Shown: positions 10,020-22,095 of the stretch, piece by piece
Numbering within the stretch: position 1 is the first letter of the stretch
Layout: the number at the start of each line of letters is the position of its first letter
Assembly: GCA_910592205.1 (NCBI GenBank)
Contig: CAJVPJ010000293.1
Span: forward strand, 1 to 30,509
Length of the DNA: 30,509 nt
Origin: Paraglomus occultum
Taxonomy: Eukaryota > Glomeromycota > Glomeromycetes > Paraglomerales > Paraglomeraceae
Direction: 5' to 3'
Position numbers and translations under genes: made by a program
Notes under the pieces: model-generated
Seen by the model: the letters and a program-made list of their open reading frames with translations, nothing else
Told to the model about the DNA's origin: nothing
Databases searched by the model: none

Positions 10020-13000
10020 ATGAAATCACAGAAACTGAACCAGAAACGGTCTATTAAAAATGGCAATAAGATTCGTGGTGTTCTTAAACAGACGTCTACA
10101 GAGGGCCGTCGGACCAACGAATTAAAACGAGTTAGATTTGTCGGTATTGATGATAAAGACACGGAAGACGAAGAAGAAACAAGTGATGACTGGGATACCG
10201 AAGATGAAAATGAAGACAATATTTACAAGGTGTTCAAATCTTTTCAAGATTATGAAGACGATGAAGATGACGAAGATGATGAAGATTATGTAGATTATGA
10301 ATACGAAGAAGTTGAAAGAGACAATGCTATTAATGATAATGACGATGACGACGATGTGGGGTGGGAAGAGGCGGAGGTTGATGATGATGATGACGGCGAT
10401 GATGATTACGACGGCGATAATGATAATGACGAGGATGAGGTAGATGTTGATGAAGATGACGATGGAGTAGAGGATGAAGACGAAGATGAAGATGAAGATG
10501 AAGACGAAGACGAAGATGAAGATGAAGACGAAGACGAAGATGAGGGTGAAGATGAGGATGATGAAGAAGAGGAAGATGAGGATGATGATACTAAAATTGA
10601 TAAACTTGCAAGCTTAATCAATTCTCTGTCTAAAAAACGAAAGCGTGATAATGATCTAGAAGATAAGAGAAAAAAACATGCCAAAGAGCGAACTGAGGCA
10701 TATAATGAATCCGAGTATAATCTTGCAACACGCAACGCACAAACCAACGTAAAGAAGTTAAATCTTCAAGATCTCGTTGGGGCTATACAAAATGAAGCGG
10801 GCTTTACAGGATTGAAGAAATCATTATTAATGTTCGAAAATAATGATAAAAAAGGAGCTATCAAAGGTCCATTAGCTGCTCCATTACCAAAGCGAGTCAA
10901 GGACAAATTGAATAGAGAAGCAGCATATGAACAAACTAAGAAAGTTGTTTCAAAATGGGAGACCATAGTGAAAGAGAATCGCAAAAAGGAACACCTGGAA
11001 TTCCCAATGAATGCACAACCGTTTCATCAGGTATCTACCAGTCAATTAGTTAGCTCGTTTAAGGCAACCACGCCATTAGAGAAGCAAATCGAAAAAGCGC
11101 TTGTCGAAAGCGGTGTGGAAGAAAAAAATCTTCAAAAATATGAAGAGCTTCAGTTAAATAAATTGTCTGTTGACGAAGTGGTAGCTCGTCAAAAAGAACT
11201 ACGTCGCATGCGCGAGCTGGCGTTCCGTGCGGAAATCAAAGCCAAACGCATAGCCAAGATAAAAAGCAAAGCATACCGCAAAATTCGAAAGAAAGAAAGA
11301 GAGAAAAGGCAACTTCTTGTAGAACAATTTGCTGAGCCTGATGATGATATTATGCGACAAAGGAAACTAAAGCTAGAAACCGCTCGTGCTGAGGAACGAA
11401 TGACACTGAAGCATAAAAACAGTAGCAAGTGGGCTAAGCAAGCGTTAAAACACGGGCGGAATAATCAGGAAAGCCGTCAGGCAATCGTTGAGCAGCTGCA
11501 GAGGCATGAGGCGCTAACGCGTAAAATCCATGGAATTGGTTCGGAGGATGAGGAGAGTGAAGATGAATATAGTGATATCGAAGATGGAGACGTTGAAGCC
11601 GTTAGGAAAAGAGCATTAGAAGAGCTCGAACAGCTTGAGGAAGATGTGACCAGGGAGCCGGTGAGAGGTGTATTTGCCATGAAGTTTATGACCGAGGCGG
11701 CTAAACGACAAGAAGAACAAGCCATGTCGGCGCTAAATGATCTTAGGAGGAGTTTGGAGAATGAAGAAATTAGTGATGCTGATGATGAGAATGATAAAAA
11801 AGAAGAAACGCGAAAATCGACAGTAATAAAAGTTGGTGGTAATCCAGGCAGAATGATATTTGAGGTGAATTATATTTTTAAATGTTTCGGATTTAATTAC
11901 TTATGATACTGACGAGTTATGAACTCATTTTTATTGTTTAGTGCGCAGATCAAGTGAATGATGATTCGATAGTAAATAACGTTGTAGAAGAGGTCAGTAT
12001 GATGAACGATTTATACTATATCATAGTACAATATGTTAATTCTCGTTATTTCGTAGGTGGACACACTCACCCATATCGACAAGTCTCAAGGAAAAGGTGT
12101 AGCAGGGATAATAACGGGCTTTGAGTCGATTGGGACAAATTCCAATCCTGATAATGACGGAATGGAAGAAGAATCTAACCCTTGGCTACAGACAGACACG
12201 TCAAAAGTCGCTACCTTAAGCAAGAAATCAAACAAAGGCCTCGGTAAAGATTCCAACAAATATGACAAGATGGTGACTAAACTAAAAAGAAAATCACGAG
12301 AGGAAAAAGAAGAGGAAGTAGAGATTGACTTGGACAATGTGTTAATTATGGAACCACCAAAAGAAAACGGTATGGTTTTTTTATGAACGCGTTGATGATT
12401 AGTATTAACCGTAAGAAGAGCACGGCTTCATTGATGATTCGTTCCACATTTAAAGAGCCTGCAAAGAAAAAGAAGAAAAGGAAGAAAAGAAAGACAAAAA
12501 AACAGCAAGGGAATAATCAAGATACTCAAACTTCAGGAGATGCTAATGGCAACATAAACGCAACCAATAGTGATGAAAACGAATCCAACGATGATGAAAA
12601 GGAAGACGACGATGGCATGTCTAAGAGTTTGCATATTGTCCATGCGAAGAGTGCAACTGCCTTTACCCAAAGGGAATTAGTAGCTCGTGCCTTTGCAAAT
12701 GATGACGTTGTCAAAGTAAGTGTTGTAGTAGGGTGCACTGTAATTCACTAAGGACACGCCATTTTAATGATGGTCGAACCGTTATTATTCGTAGGAATTT
12801 GAGGCGGATAAACTAGCTACTATTGACGAGGATGAGCCGAAAGGGAAGGATGTAACTTTACCCGGATGGGTGAGTATTGCATGTTATGATTTATTCGTTT
12901 ATATATTGGTACTAAGTGACTTGTACTGTCTTTACCAGGGAACTTGGGGTGGTAAGGGCGTAAAACCATCGAAGAGACCTCCAATCATCTCAAAACCACT

Positions 13001-13379
13001 TCCAGGCGAGGGCGTGCAGGCTTCAAAGCGTAAAGACGCCAAACTTAAACATGTCATCATAAATGAGAAACGGGTCAAAAAGGTCTGATTATATTTTGCT
13101 ATCTGACTACGAATATAGATATATATATATGCTTATCGCTAATCTAACAATATATTGGATTATCGCCTTTAGGCAACAAAATATTTAGCCACAAAAGTCC
13201 CATATCCGTTCGAAACTCGTGAACAGTACGAGGCCAGTTTACGAGCACCTATCGGAAAGGAATGGAACACTCAAGAAGTATACCATAAGATGATTAAACC
13301 GCGTGTGATTACCAAAATGGGTACAATCATAGATCCTTTGACTGCAAAGTTTCGAGATAATGAGAGTGATTCGGATTAA
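10020..13379 (+). CDS. UTP14: U3 snoRNP / SSU processome protein Utp14
   Basis: Nucleolar SSU processome component. In yeast it binds and activates the helicase Dhr1, which removes U3 snoRNA during 18S rRNA maturation. Exons: 10020-11864, 11942-11992, 12057-12369, 12456-12715, 12795-12869, 12939-13082, 13173-13379, giving about 964 residues. The joint 12369/12456 is uncertain. Order: basic leader; a very long Asp/Glu tract (about residues 45-195); LQDLVGAIQNEAGF; the signature KIKSKAYRKIRKK (about 415-430); VRGVFAMKFM (about 545-555); NPWLQTDTSK; LVARAFANDDVV; LPGWGTWGGKG; KRKDAKLKHVIINEKR; and the C-terminal VPYPFETREQYEASLR and PIGKEWNT. The last blocks are diagnostic. Other introns (77, 64, 79, 69, 90 nt) are GT-AG and in phase. 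The start is the first ATG of the open frame; an upstream exon cannot be excluded because the N-terminus is poorly conserved. Confidence 0.93.
10150..10595 (+). repeat. GAN-rich low-complexity tract encoding the Utp14 acidic region
   Basis: Almost every codon is GAA, GAG, GAT or GAC, giving more than a hundred residues dominated by Asp and Glu. The stretch at about 10477-10550 is a nearly regular alternation of GAA and GAT/GAC (E-D repeats). Acidic tracts are common in SSU processome and histone-binding proteins, and Utp14 usually has one; this one is unusually long. The antisense poly-serine ORF over it is a shadow. Confidence 0.9.
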
Positions 13380-16300
13380 TGTTAATAATGCGAATCAACT
13401 TTTGTTTTATCCAAACGCGTTGAATTAATATTCACGTGAGCAAAAGTATAAGGACTATTAATTTTGGCAGATTAGTTAATAATTTACTAAAACTAATAAA
13501 AGTATGCTTACAAAAGTCTTGCGAATGAAATTATCATCGTCATCATATCTAGCAAGCAAGAAAAGCAAAAGCATCGAACAAGAGGTGCTCGATAACTATG
13601 ACCTCGCGTCAAGAGCACAAAATAGATGCAAGAATGAATTCCATGCTGGTACGCCCAATTGCCAGTACGTGGCGAATATGGGGCTCAAACGCAATGGAAC
13701 ATGTTAAAGCTATTGATCCCAACTGTAAACAGGCACAGTTTTTAATACTAGCAAGTTATATTTAAGCCTACCGATGGTTTTGAATCTATCAATGATGTTA
13801 GAGGGTTTAGAACAGTTGTTTCACGCATCATTGACACCATCCTTGTATACTTATCGTTGAGAGAATGTATAAGACAGTATGGAACATGCTGTGACCACTA
13901 TGTTATCTGCCGGTTACAATCACTCGTATCAGAACTTTTGTGATCGTATGCATTTTCATTAATTTATGTTCAAGACCTGCGACTAACCTTTATCATAAAT
14001 GCCCTTGAGACTTGAGTCCAGCAGAGGAAAAACATGGATCGATCTTTTTAGGAAACTATTATTATCGGTGTATTACTACGATTGAGCAAACAGGAATCTG
14101 GGGAACACGAATTTAAAAGCCTAGTAGCGAAAAACTTATAAGGTCCCCACCAAAGTTCGACCACATAGGCTGCTTAATCGCTTTATGCCTAAGGCTTTTA
14201 AAATTAGAATAGTGACTGATTGGCTATAATAATAGCAGCTAAAGAAACAGGAGTTGCATTTCCTTCAACATAGTAGCGAATATTGCTTGACTGGGGATCT
14301 AACTTTGTTATATCGTTATCACGAATTCCTCGTTATGCCGGATCGTAACATGTAGGTTTAACCGTATGTCATCTATTTCTGTACTTGTAATGATTTTATC
14401 AGAATTGCAAACAATATCACTCTACGTTTACAAACCCGGAACCAAACAATGATTTTAGTAATATAAAGAACGCTTGCCAAAAAGCTGCGTTGGGCGTCTA
14501 CGATATCGGATTGTATGGCGGGTAGGCGTATTACAATTTGTTAGACATTCTGGGCTTTCAAATATTACAATTCGGGGGAGGATCATTTCGACGTTTATCG
14601 ACACTGTTTTGTTGTGAAAAAGGTATGATTGGTGTTGTCAGGTTTGAAGCGCAAAAATGGCATATTTCTCCGTAATGGTCCGGAGCTGCGACACATCGAC
14701 ACAAACGCAACTGCTGCGCAATTAGTGTCAGACGCAGCAGTCGCATGAAAAAAAGACCGCATCCTAATCGAAAGCCAATGCCAGTACCACAGCTATCGCA
14801 GTTTTGCTAGCAAATAGCATCTTCGACCTATATTTAGCACATTTTTCGGATAATAGTTCGTTTATTTCGGTAGCATTGGAATATTCCATAATCCTGTTTA
14901 AATATAAAATTTATTCAAACGTTTTCCTGATCAGATCGAACACTTGTATTGGGAATCTTTAACATCCGGATTATATTATTGGCACAAACGCGTATAGTTT
15001 AGTAAACTTTCCCTGTCTACAAGCCTTTGCAATTAATACCGTCAAAAGAAATGGACGTAAATTCGAGGTAGAATAATAATCCAGGAACGGAGTATTCGTC
15101 ACTAGTAAAGACTTTTAATTTGGAAATTATTATTATTATCTATTTCCTTATATTAAAAGATCATTGCAAGTGACATAGTTTGATGGAATGGCGGCATTTT
15201 CGTTACACTGATGATTTCATACATCGACTGCAATAAACGGAGTTTGAATGGATCATTCTTTTTTTCCGCTTACAAAGAATTATTGTCATTTACGTAGGCT
15301 TTTCGTAGGGGACGTACTGGTTTCAAATTCTTATATATAGAGGGGTGCTCCGTCTTACTTGATTGCATACATAACTCGGAAAAAGTTACGAAAAGAACAT
15401 CCATCACTCTCTTACGTTCGTTATTATCAAAGTCTTTTCGTTGACTTTGTAGTTCAAGCTTCAATTATCGCAACTTCTTTCGTAACATGCTGCGACCGGC
15501 AATTTCGAAGAATTACCTCCCCATGTTCATCCTAATGTCCAACGTTATACAACGCAACCAATAATCTCGATACGCTTTCTCAGAGATGGCAGAAATACAT
15601 AAATCTACGACGTGGAAAGGAAGCTGTCTATCCTATATTAATATGGATAATTACAAATCTAAGATCAGAAAACTTGAGGCCAAAGTTGTTCAAATATGTA
15701 AACAAATTAATCTATGCATAAAGTCTTAAAAATCGCTTAACTCTTATTATGCACTCATTAGAGCTCCCATAAAAGTTAAATCTTAACGTACTATGACTTT
15801 TTCTACATATGTTACTTCTTTTGTTTAGACTTATAGTCCGAAGCGACGGGTTAATAATAGTTTTTGGGTTTAGAGATGGTTGGTTTTTTTTTTCATGGAT
15901 GAAGAATAAAGAGAAAGGCAATAAAACGGTATTTTGTGCTCATATTATCAGTAATTTGTCCAATCAACAAAAAAAGCCAAGTTTTATCGTTAATTGGCAG
16001 TCAGTGTGACAGTATTCGATTGTCTGGTCGAGTTTAATGTGACAGGTCATTCGTGTATACGTCCACCAGTCTATCAAATTTAACACGAGATATTATCCGC
16101 GAGATTGACATGAGATAAAGCTTATGTGATGAATGATCATAGAATAAGTTCTATTATTCAATTCAATCGTCTTACCATGCTCTTTGTGCGCAACAGTCCA
16201 ACCGTTATGCATAAATTATGTGAAATAATGTCATTCTGAGCTTGTTTCTAGAACATTGGCATTCAGAATAGAATCTTTTCCTATCCCTCTATCTATTTTT

Positions 16301-17979
16301 CAAGCTCATTTCCCATTTTATAGTTTAGTCTTGGATAATTATTGTACTTCTATCTGGGACTACTGTCTAGAACAGATTTAGCACGTTCCTGTACTGTCAA
16401 TAGAGATTATATGTTAATATTAGCCATATTAATATGAAGATGTAAAACTGTCATTGTTTTCTGCAAATAAAGAACGGGTTCATAGAAAATACAGTACTTG
16501 TATATATCTAAAATGCAAGCAAAAACAATCGTAATACTACGAGAGCGTCCATAGGATGTTCTGAATTGATATAGGGATTAGTGGTTCGCAACTAGCATAC
16601 ATGATCGAAAAGTCGCGCTTCTTATATATCTAATCGAACTGCCAGTTTCGCCTATACTGGGAGGTATGCGGAGGAATTATTAACATTAGTCATCATACTT
16701 GTTTATGTCGTCGTTTGTGCAACTGTGTTGTAGAATACACGCTTTTGAAGTCACGTTCATCGGCGCGTCACTAATCAATTTCACTTGTGCATTATTATTC
16801 GAAAAGAATCACTTTCAAATAATGATTTTGACCGATGCCTTTATACTTGTGTCGCAAGAGTAACAATAGATGACATAATGATACAGTCAGTCAATGGCCG
16901 ACGTTTCGAGGATTACGTGGTTAGCCTTTATTTTGTTGAACCTTCGATTGTTGTGGATAATAAGAATTGAGGGATAACAAAGCACCTTTGTTTATATAAA
17001 AAGTCTTAGTATACATATAGCATTTAGTTTTTGACCGCATGACTCAAACGACATGTTAATCTGATGACATGTTAAGATGACTACTGTCGTGTGATTGTAA
17101 GGTTCTAATAATGTAATAATTATCGTGATTCACCGGTTAAAATTATGGGAATTTTGTGTTTTACGCCCCGAACTTTCAACTGTCGAGAATTTTTCAATTG
17201 ATTTTCGCCGACTTGGAGCAAAACCGGAGGATGATTGTGTAATTGGTTATGAGAATTAATATTTTATGTCGTTTTACAACAGTCACGAATATAATGGGTA
17301 ATACCAATTAGAGTATGTATCACATTGACCCTTTATAATAACTCGCAAAGCTTACTGAAATCCCATAGCTGTGCAGACGGTGTCCAATATTGACTTTGAC
17401 TTTGTGTGCAGCGCGTTACCAGGTCGTAAAATGTTGTCTTCTCGTCTGATCTTCACATAGATTGGTGCCATTTGCCAACTTTGCAATCAAAGGACCCGGT
17501 AAAATGTACACTCAGCGTGTAACAATTACTTGAATCAAAACAGGTATCAAACGTCATGGTTTCACTTCCAATCTATTTATTTCAAAACAAGAGCGGCTTG
17601 TTCTATTCTTCGCCAAACGTTTGTTAAAACGATGGGAATAATATGCTATAAATAGTAGGCGTTGTATTCAAACTCGGCCAAACTCATTCAAATGAGTCAA
17701 TGCATGTGAACAGTCAGTCCACTCGCTTTCCTAACACATGGCAATCAATGCAAATGGCCAATATTATATTTTCGACGTCATTTATTTCTCCCTAAGAATC
17801 GTTTCGGTCCCCTGATATTGATTATAAAAAGAAAAAGCAAACGTTCATTGTTTTCAATGACGTCGTAGACTGCGTTTCCTGTCGCACGGTTTATAATATT
17901 TCATATCTTAACAAAGTGCCTATTACCACCCACCTTTACCCATGATTATGAACCTCTCAAAGCAGAACAAAATAGAAAC
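13380..17979. other. 4.6-kb gene-poor stretch between UTP14 and CSN7
   Basis: An AATAAA at 13495-13500, 116 nt past the UTP14 stop, is a plausible polyadenylation signal. Beyond it no gene, tRNA, rRNA or recognisable transposon domain was found. Short ORFs (13504-13707 plus; 14558-14746 and 15270-15464 minus; 16785-16970 plus) give unfamiliar peptides with no flanking exon-like continuation. One frame at about 13767-13940 stays open for some 58 codons without a start codon (GFESINDVRGFRTVVSRIID and onward); it may be a decayed gene or transposon fragment, but I cannot assign it. The end near 17979 should contain the CSN7 3' UTR. Confidence 0.5.
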
Positions 17980-19302
17980 TCACCTTTTGCCACGTCGTGG
18001 GTTTTCGTCAATGTCGATAGAACTCGACTGTTCCAGCTGCATAGCGACACCGGTCATTATGTCCATATCGGATAGACCACGATCACTGTTCTTGGGATTT
18101 TTAAGAACTTCCTTACGAGAGCGTTCGACTTCTCTTTCATATTCTTCTCTTTCAAGTTTATTGGCTGTTTGTGCATCTCGGATTTCTACAATTTTGGCAT
18201 CAATAGCTTTTAGCATTTCTTCGGATGTTGCGGACCTGTTGGCGGAAAACGGAGATCGGCAGGATATTCGAAGACGATAATGTTACTAGTGTTTCCCTTA
18301 ATTGCTCGGAAAACGATCAAGTAATTTTTACGCACCAGTCAGCGAGCACTTTCAACATCTGATCAATTTGACCAGGCCTGAGGTCTCTTCCCATTGTATA
18401 CTCCACCCCGAGTTGCTTCTTCTTCTGATCTAATTTGCCTTTGACTACTCCTTGGTAAATAGCTTCGATAATTAAATCCTCAAGCTCACGTACGTTCGGG
18501 ACATCCAAATATTCTAACAACAGAGAATATGGAATAGTCTGCGTCGAAGACATGCATACCATACAATACAATAAATTAATACGAATTAGAACAAAATAAA
18601 AGTACGATTATCGGATTGAAAAATGTATACTCACTCGAGTAGTTTCGGACAAAGATACAACGGAGAGATGTTTAAGCTTATTTAGTTGAGCATTATCCAG
18701 TTGGGGAAGTGAATCTCTGTTTTCTTCAAGAAATCTTTTGAAATCAGCCAAATTACCAACAATATTCAAACAGAACAAACAAAATACAAAAATTATTTGT
18801 AGCAGTCACAAAGCATACCTTTATAATCTTTATATGTTCCATATGAGAACAACCGAAGAAGAGTGTAATACTGCTTGTACTTTTCATCGTTATCGAGCTA
18901 ACAGAGTTGTGAAAGCCGATAAATTAGAAATTATATACGAACAAAAGTTATCCACCGTTTATCTTTCTCGAGTTAGCAACTGTTATTCCGTATAATCACT
19001 TTTAATCCTTCATCATTACATTCTTATCTACGTACGACCGACTATAGTCTCCAACTCTCCACGTTTCACTAAAGTTCTAACTCGAGTCCAAACAAATGTC
19101 GAATGTTTACATTCAAGTGGGTCAGCAATGGTCGTACCTCTTTAATATTATCAGTCTTTAGGAGTTCTGCAAACACATACACTCCGGGCTTGGCCAGTAC
19201 TTCTTTGATAAGTTGCACTGCTGCAGCGCCTTTTGCTGACTTGGCGAGGAGTAAATATGGTTCTAAACGCTGTCGTGCTGAAGATACAGTTGATTCGACC
19301 AT
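17980..19302 (-). CDS. CSN7: COP9 signalosome subunit 7 (PCI domain)
   Basis: Subunit of the COP9 signalosome, which removes Nedd8 from cullins and so regulates cullin-RING ubiquitin ligases. Exons in gene order: 19302-19138, 18897-18819, 18723-18635, 18538-18336, 18235-17980, joining in phase for 263 residues, a normal CSN7 length. The N-terminal helical part has [20 protein letters not shown] and [16 protein letters not shown]. The PCI/winged-helix part has [56 protein letters not shown] and [18 protein letters not shown]-terminal helix ([20 protein letters not shown]) follows. The introns are 240, 95, 96 and 100 nt. The stop TGA (17982-17980) lies inside the sequence AAAAG-GTGAGT, a perfect donor site, so a longer C-terminus by splicing is possible. 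It is divergent from the RING ligase gene, 215 bp apart. Confidence 0.94.
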
Positions 19303-19517
19303 AGTGAATTAACAGGGAACGAATGGTAATGGAGGAATAGTAGGTCCCAGAAGCGTTAGAAAATGATAAATATATATTAATATAGAATGTCAAAGCATAT
19401 TAATATCGCGTTTAATGTTGTTGATCAATCAAATTTCGTGTGACGTGCGATTTGTTATTTGGGCTTGGCCTTCTTATTCCTACCTTTGTATTTGCGTTTT
19501 GACTTTGAGAGCTATCT
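19303..19517. promoter_or_regulatory. bidirectional promoter region of CSN7 and the RNF34-like gene
   Basis: Only 215 bp separate the two divergent start codons, so both promoters and 5' UTRs must lie here or overlap. It contains two identical 10-bp palindromes ATATTAATAT at 19374-19383 and 19397-19406, with starts 23 bp apart. No other motif is clear. Confidence 0.6.
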
Positions 19518-21377
19518 ATGGACACTAACATTTTTGACGAATACCCCGGACCGGGAACAACCTTCCACGCTCCACTTGCACACTCTATCCCAAAACTCAA
19601 CTCCCTCACCGAAGCTAGACATTGCACTCGATGCGGTAGGAAGTTTGGTTTCCTACGAACCAAATATCATTGTCGTAACTGTGGTATGTTTATTGTTTAC
19701 GTTTCGTTCCAGTCGTGTCCATAGCGCTAACCAACGTTTCATTTAGGTTATGTATGTTGTGGTCGGTGTTCAGAAAATAGAGTAGAATTGGCAAAGTTTG
19801 GTTATTTTAGGTGAGTATTCGTAGCTAACACTTGGAGCAATACTTACATCGAGTGCTTCCTTGTGTTTGGTGGGGGAGGTGGAAATATATAGTGAACTGA
19901 CGGTGGACCCGAATTTGTATAGTCCTGTGAGGGTGTGCGACTTGTGCTTTCATTATCTCAACAGTAAGTTAACAATATGGCATCGTTGTTATATTTTGAT
20001 TATTTCTTCTCACATCATGTTATTTATATTTAGTTTCAAAGTTGGCGCGCAGTCAACTTGCTACCTTGCCGAGTAAAACTTTACGTGATTACATTAAAGC
20101 GTTCAATCTTCCCACGAACAATATTATAGAAAAGGATGATCTGGTTGCAGTAATAATATCGCAACGACCGTTAGGAGATCAACAAGAGATATATTATAGA
20201 GAACATATTCCAATTGCAGAGCCAGCCACATCAGCGGATTCTGCTTCATCAGCTGAGGAACATTCTGAGAACAACAGTTGGTCTAGGGCTCAACAATCCA
20301 GCAGTCGAGGTAGACGTACTCAATCTAGGAGAGCAAATTCACCTACTTCCGGTCCTAATGGATCAAGCGCAAGACGTACTGCTTCTGCTGGAGCCAGAGC
20401 AGCGTATCCGCCACGTCGACCATCTAACTATTCTCATAACCAACAACGCCAGCCTCCGTCTCAGTCGCAGTCATCTGCTCCATCATTTGTATTACCTCCA
20501 ATGTTCGAGAACGTATTTGATTTCTTTGGACAATTATCCAGTTCTCAATCTTCTTCCTCTTCTTCCTCTTCAAGAGACTCTAGTCCATCGCCCGGTCATT
20601 CTGCTTTTCCGTTTAGTACTTTTGATGTTCCCTTATTTTTCCCCTCTACTAGTCGATCGAGTAGTACGACAACTTATAGTACATTTTATTCAACACCTAT
20701 GACGAATGATAGCAACGCTCCGCGTACAGAAGATTATATTCCTTCGTCTAACACACGTCGGTCGCAAGAATATGGGCGTTCACGTACGGTTCGTACACAA
20801 TCTACAACACGCACTACCACCCAAGCTTCATCTCACCCATCAGCTGCATTTGCAGCAAATCGTACTCAGCAAACGAGACCTACACAGTCTAATAGACAAA
20901 CACCGTCTAATAGACAAACACCACATAAGAGGACAGATGATGGACCACCAAGCATTTACACGATAATAAAGAACAAAATAGAGGTCCAGAAACTGTCTCC
21001 AAAAGCACTCAAGGACATTCTTAAGGATAATGGTGTAGACTATACCGGACTAGTCGAGAAATCAGAATTGATTCAGAAAGTTGAGAGGTTAATTGAGAAT
21101 GCCAAGAAAGAGATGGCTACCGATGTTGATAAATTGAGCGACGATTCCCTTTGCAAAATATGCTGTGATGCACCACAAAATTGTGTAATATTAGACTGTG
21201 GTATGTATAAGATTCATGTATTGTATTCGGAGAGCATATTGTTTACATGTGTGTTTATATTTTGTAGGTCATATGAGCACTTGTATGGACTGTGGCAAGA
21301 AATTACAAGAATCCAGAAATGAGTGTCCAATATGTCGGGAGACTATCGTGAAATTACTTAGGGTGTTCAGATCATGA
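19518..21377 (+). CDS. RNF34: FYVE-SAP-RING E3 ubiquitin ligase, RNF34/rififylin-like
   Basis: Probable membrane-associated E3 ubiquitin ligase. Exons 19518-19683, 19747-19810, 19893-19963, 20034-21200, 21268-21377 join in phase for 525 residues. Domains: FYVE-type zinc finger with eight cysteines (36, 39, 52, 55, 60, 63, 92, 95; HCRNCG and VRVCDLC); a SAP-like helix pair (about 107-145, LATLPSKTLRDYIKAFNLP); a long low-complexity Ser/Thr/Pro/Gln/Arg-rich linker (about 150-400); a second SAP-like segment (LSPKALKDILKDNGVDYTG); and a C-terminal C3HC4 RING (C474, C477, C489, H491, C495, C498, C509, C512) ending near the terminus with ETIVKLLRVF. This order is that of animal RNF34 (CARP1) and RFFL. 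In those proteins the finger targets endosomal or plasma membranes and substrates include p53-pathway and caspase proteins; the fungal targets are unknown. Exon 3's acceptor (19892) is chosen by phase and FYVE spacing. Confidence 0.9.
20520..20740 (+). repeat. serine-rich low-complexity coding tract in the E3 ligase linker
   Basis: TCT/TCC/TCA-rich codons encode runs of serine (for example SSSQSSSSSSSSRDSS near residue 270). The linker continues with repeated NRQTP units (two copies around 20890-20922). It is likely disordered. The alternative-frame ORFs over this stretch are shadows. Confidence 0.8.
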
Positions 21378-22095
21378 TTATTGTACTTATGCAGCAGATG
21401 TGGGAGTAATAATGGCATAAGGAGAAGACTGTGTCAAACAATATCTCTGTAACAGTACAAGATATATTGCTAGTAATAGATGTATATGTGTATAATTGTC
21501 TTCAGAACGCTGCCTTTGGAATGAAAAACCTATCAACATGTTACTTGTAGTATTTGGATTCTATTATAGAATAAATAGGGTTTGTTTTCAATAGCCATGT
21601 AAGATATCTGAACTTGGTCTAAACAAAAGTGAATAAGAACGTTGCAAAATTTTTTTGCAGTTAGTAATAGTAATGCTTAATATGATTCTATTCTACAGAA
21701 GAGAAATTTCGAGGACCACCAAGACGCATTGCTTCGCAAAAGAATGTGAAATTTAAGACTTCATAATTGATATAGCAAAGACATTTATGTAACATAAATT
21801 AGGAAGGGCCTACTACATTAAGGAAACATGGGAATTTGACGTTAGATATGGTGCTGTAGACGCTAATCACGAGTTATAATAATGTCTACCCACTTACAGG
21901 GATCAATTCGGAAGCAGGTTGGGTCTTACTAAACGCGTTTATTATTTAATTAAACGTATTTGCTACCGGCGTATTCGAAGGACTGGTGGTTCGCGCTCCT
22001 ACTGAACGATTTTCCATATTTAAGTGGCATCATTCCTAAATGCACACTCAATCTCAAAGGTGTGCATTTTAGGTAATAGGATTTATGTACAGTGC
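21378..22095. other. intergenic between convergent E3 ligase and APC1 genes
   Basis: It contains the two 3' UTRs. AATAAA at 21570-21575 is a plausible polyadenylation signal for the plus-strand ligase gene, about 195 nt after its stop. No gene or repeat was recognised in the remainder. Confidence 0.5.

Noticed and set aside
10406-10747. Minus-strand ORF encoding poly-serine
   Set aside because: It is the antisense shadow of the GAN-rich acidic tract in UTP14 and has no independent features.
12383-12751. Independent small gene downstream of UTP14
   Set aside because: It carries the conserved Utp14 LVARAFANDDVV block and splices onwards into the diagnostic C-terminal exons.
13504-13707. 67-residue plus-strand ORF
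   Set aside because: No recognisable domain, no exon-like continuation, and AT-rich context; left as part of the gene-poor interval.
20214-20966. Alternative-frame ORFs inside the E3 ligase gene
   Set aside because: They overlap the verified 426-codon frame containing the SAP segments; low-complexity sequence keeps several frames open.
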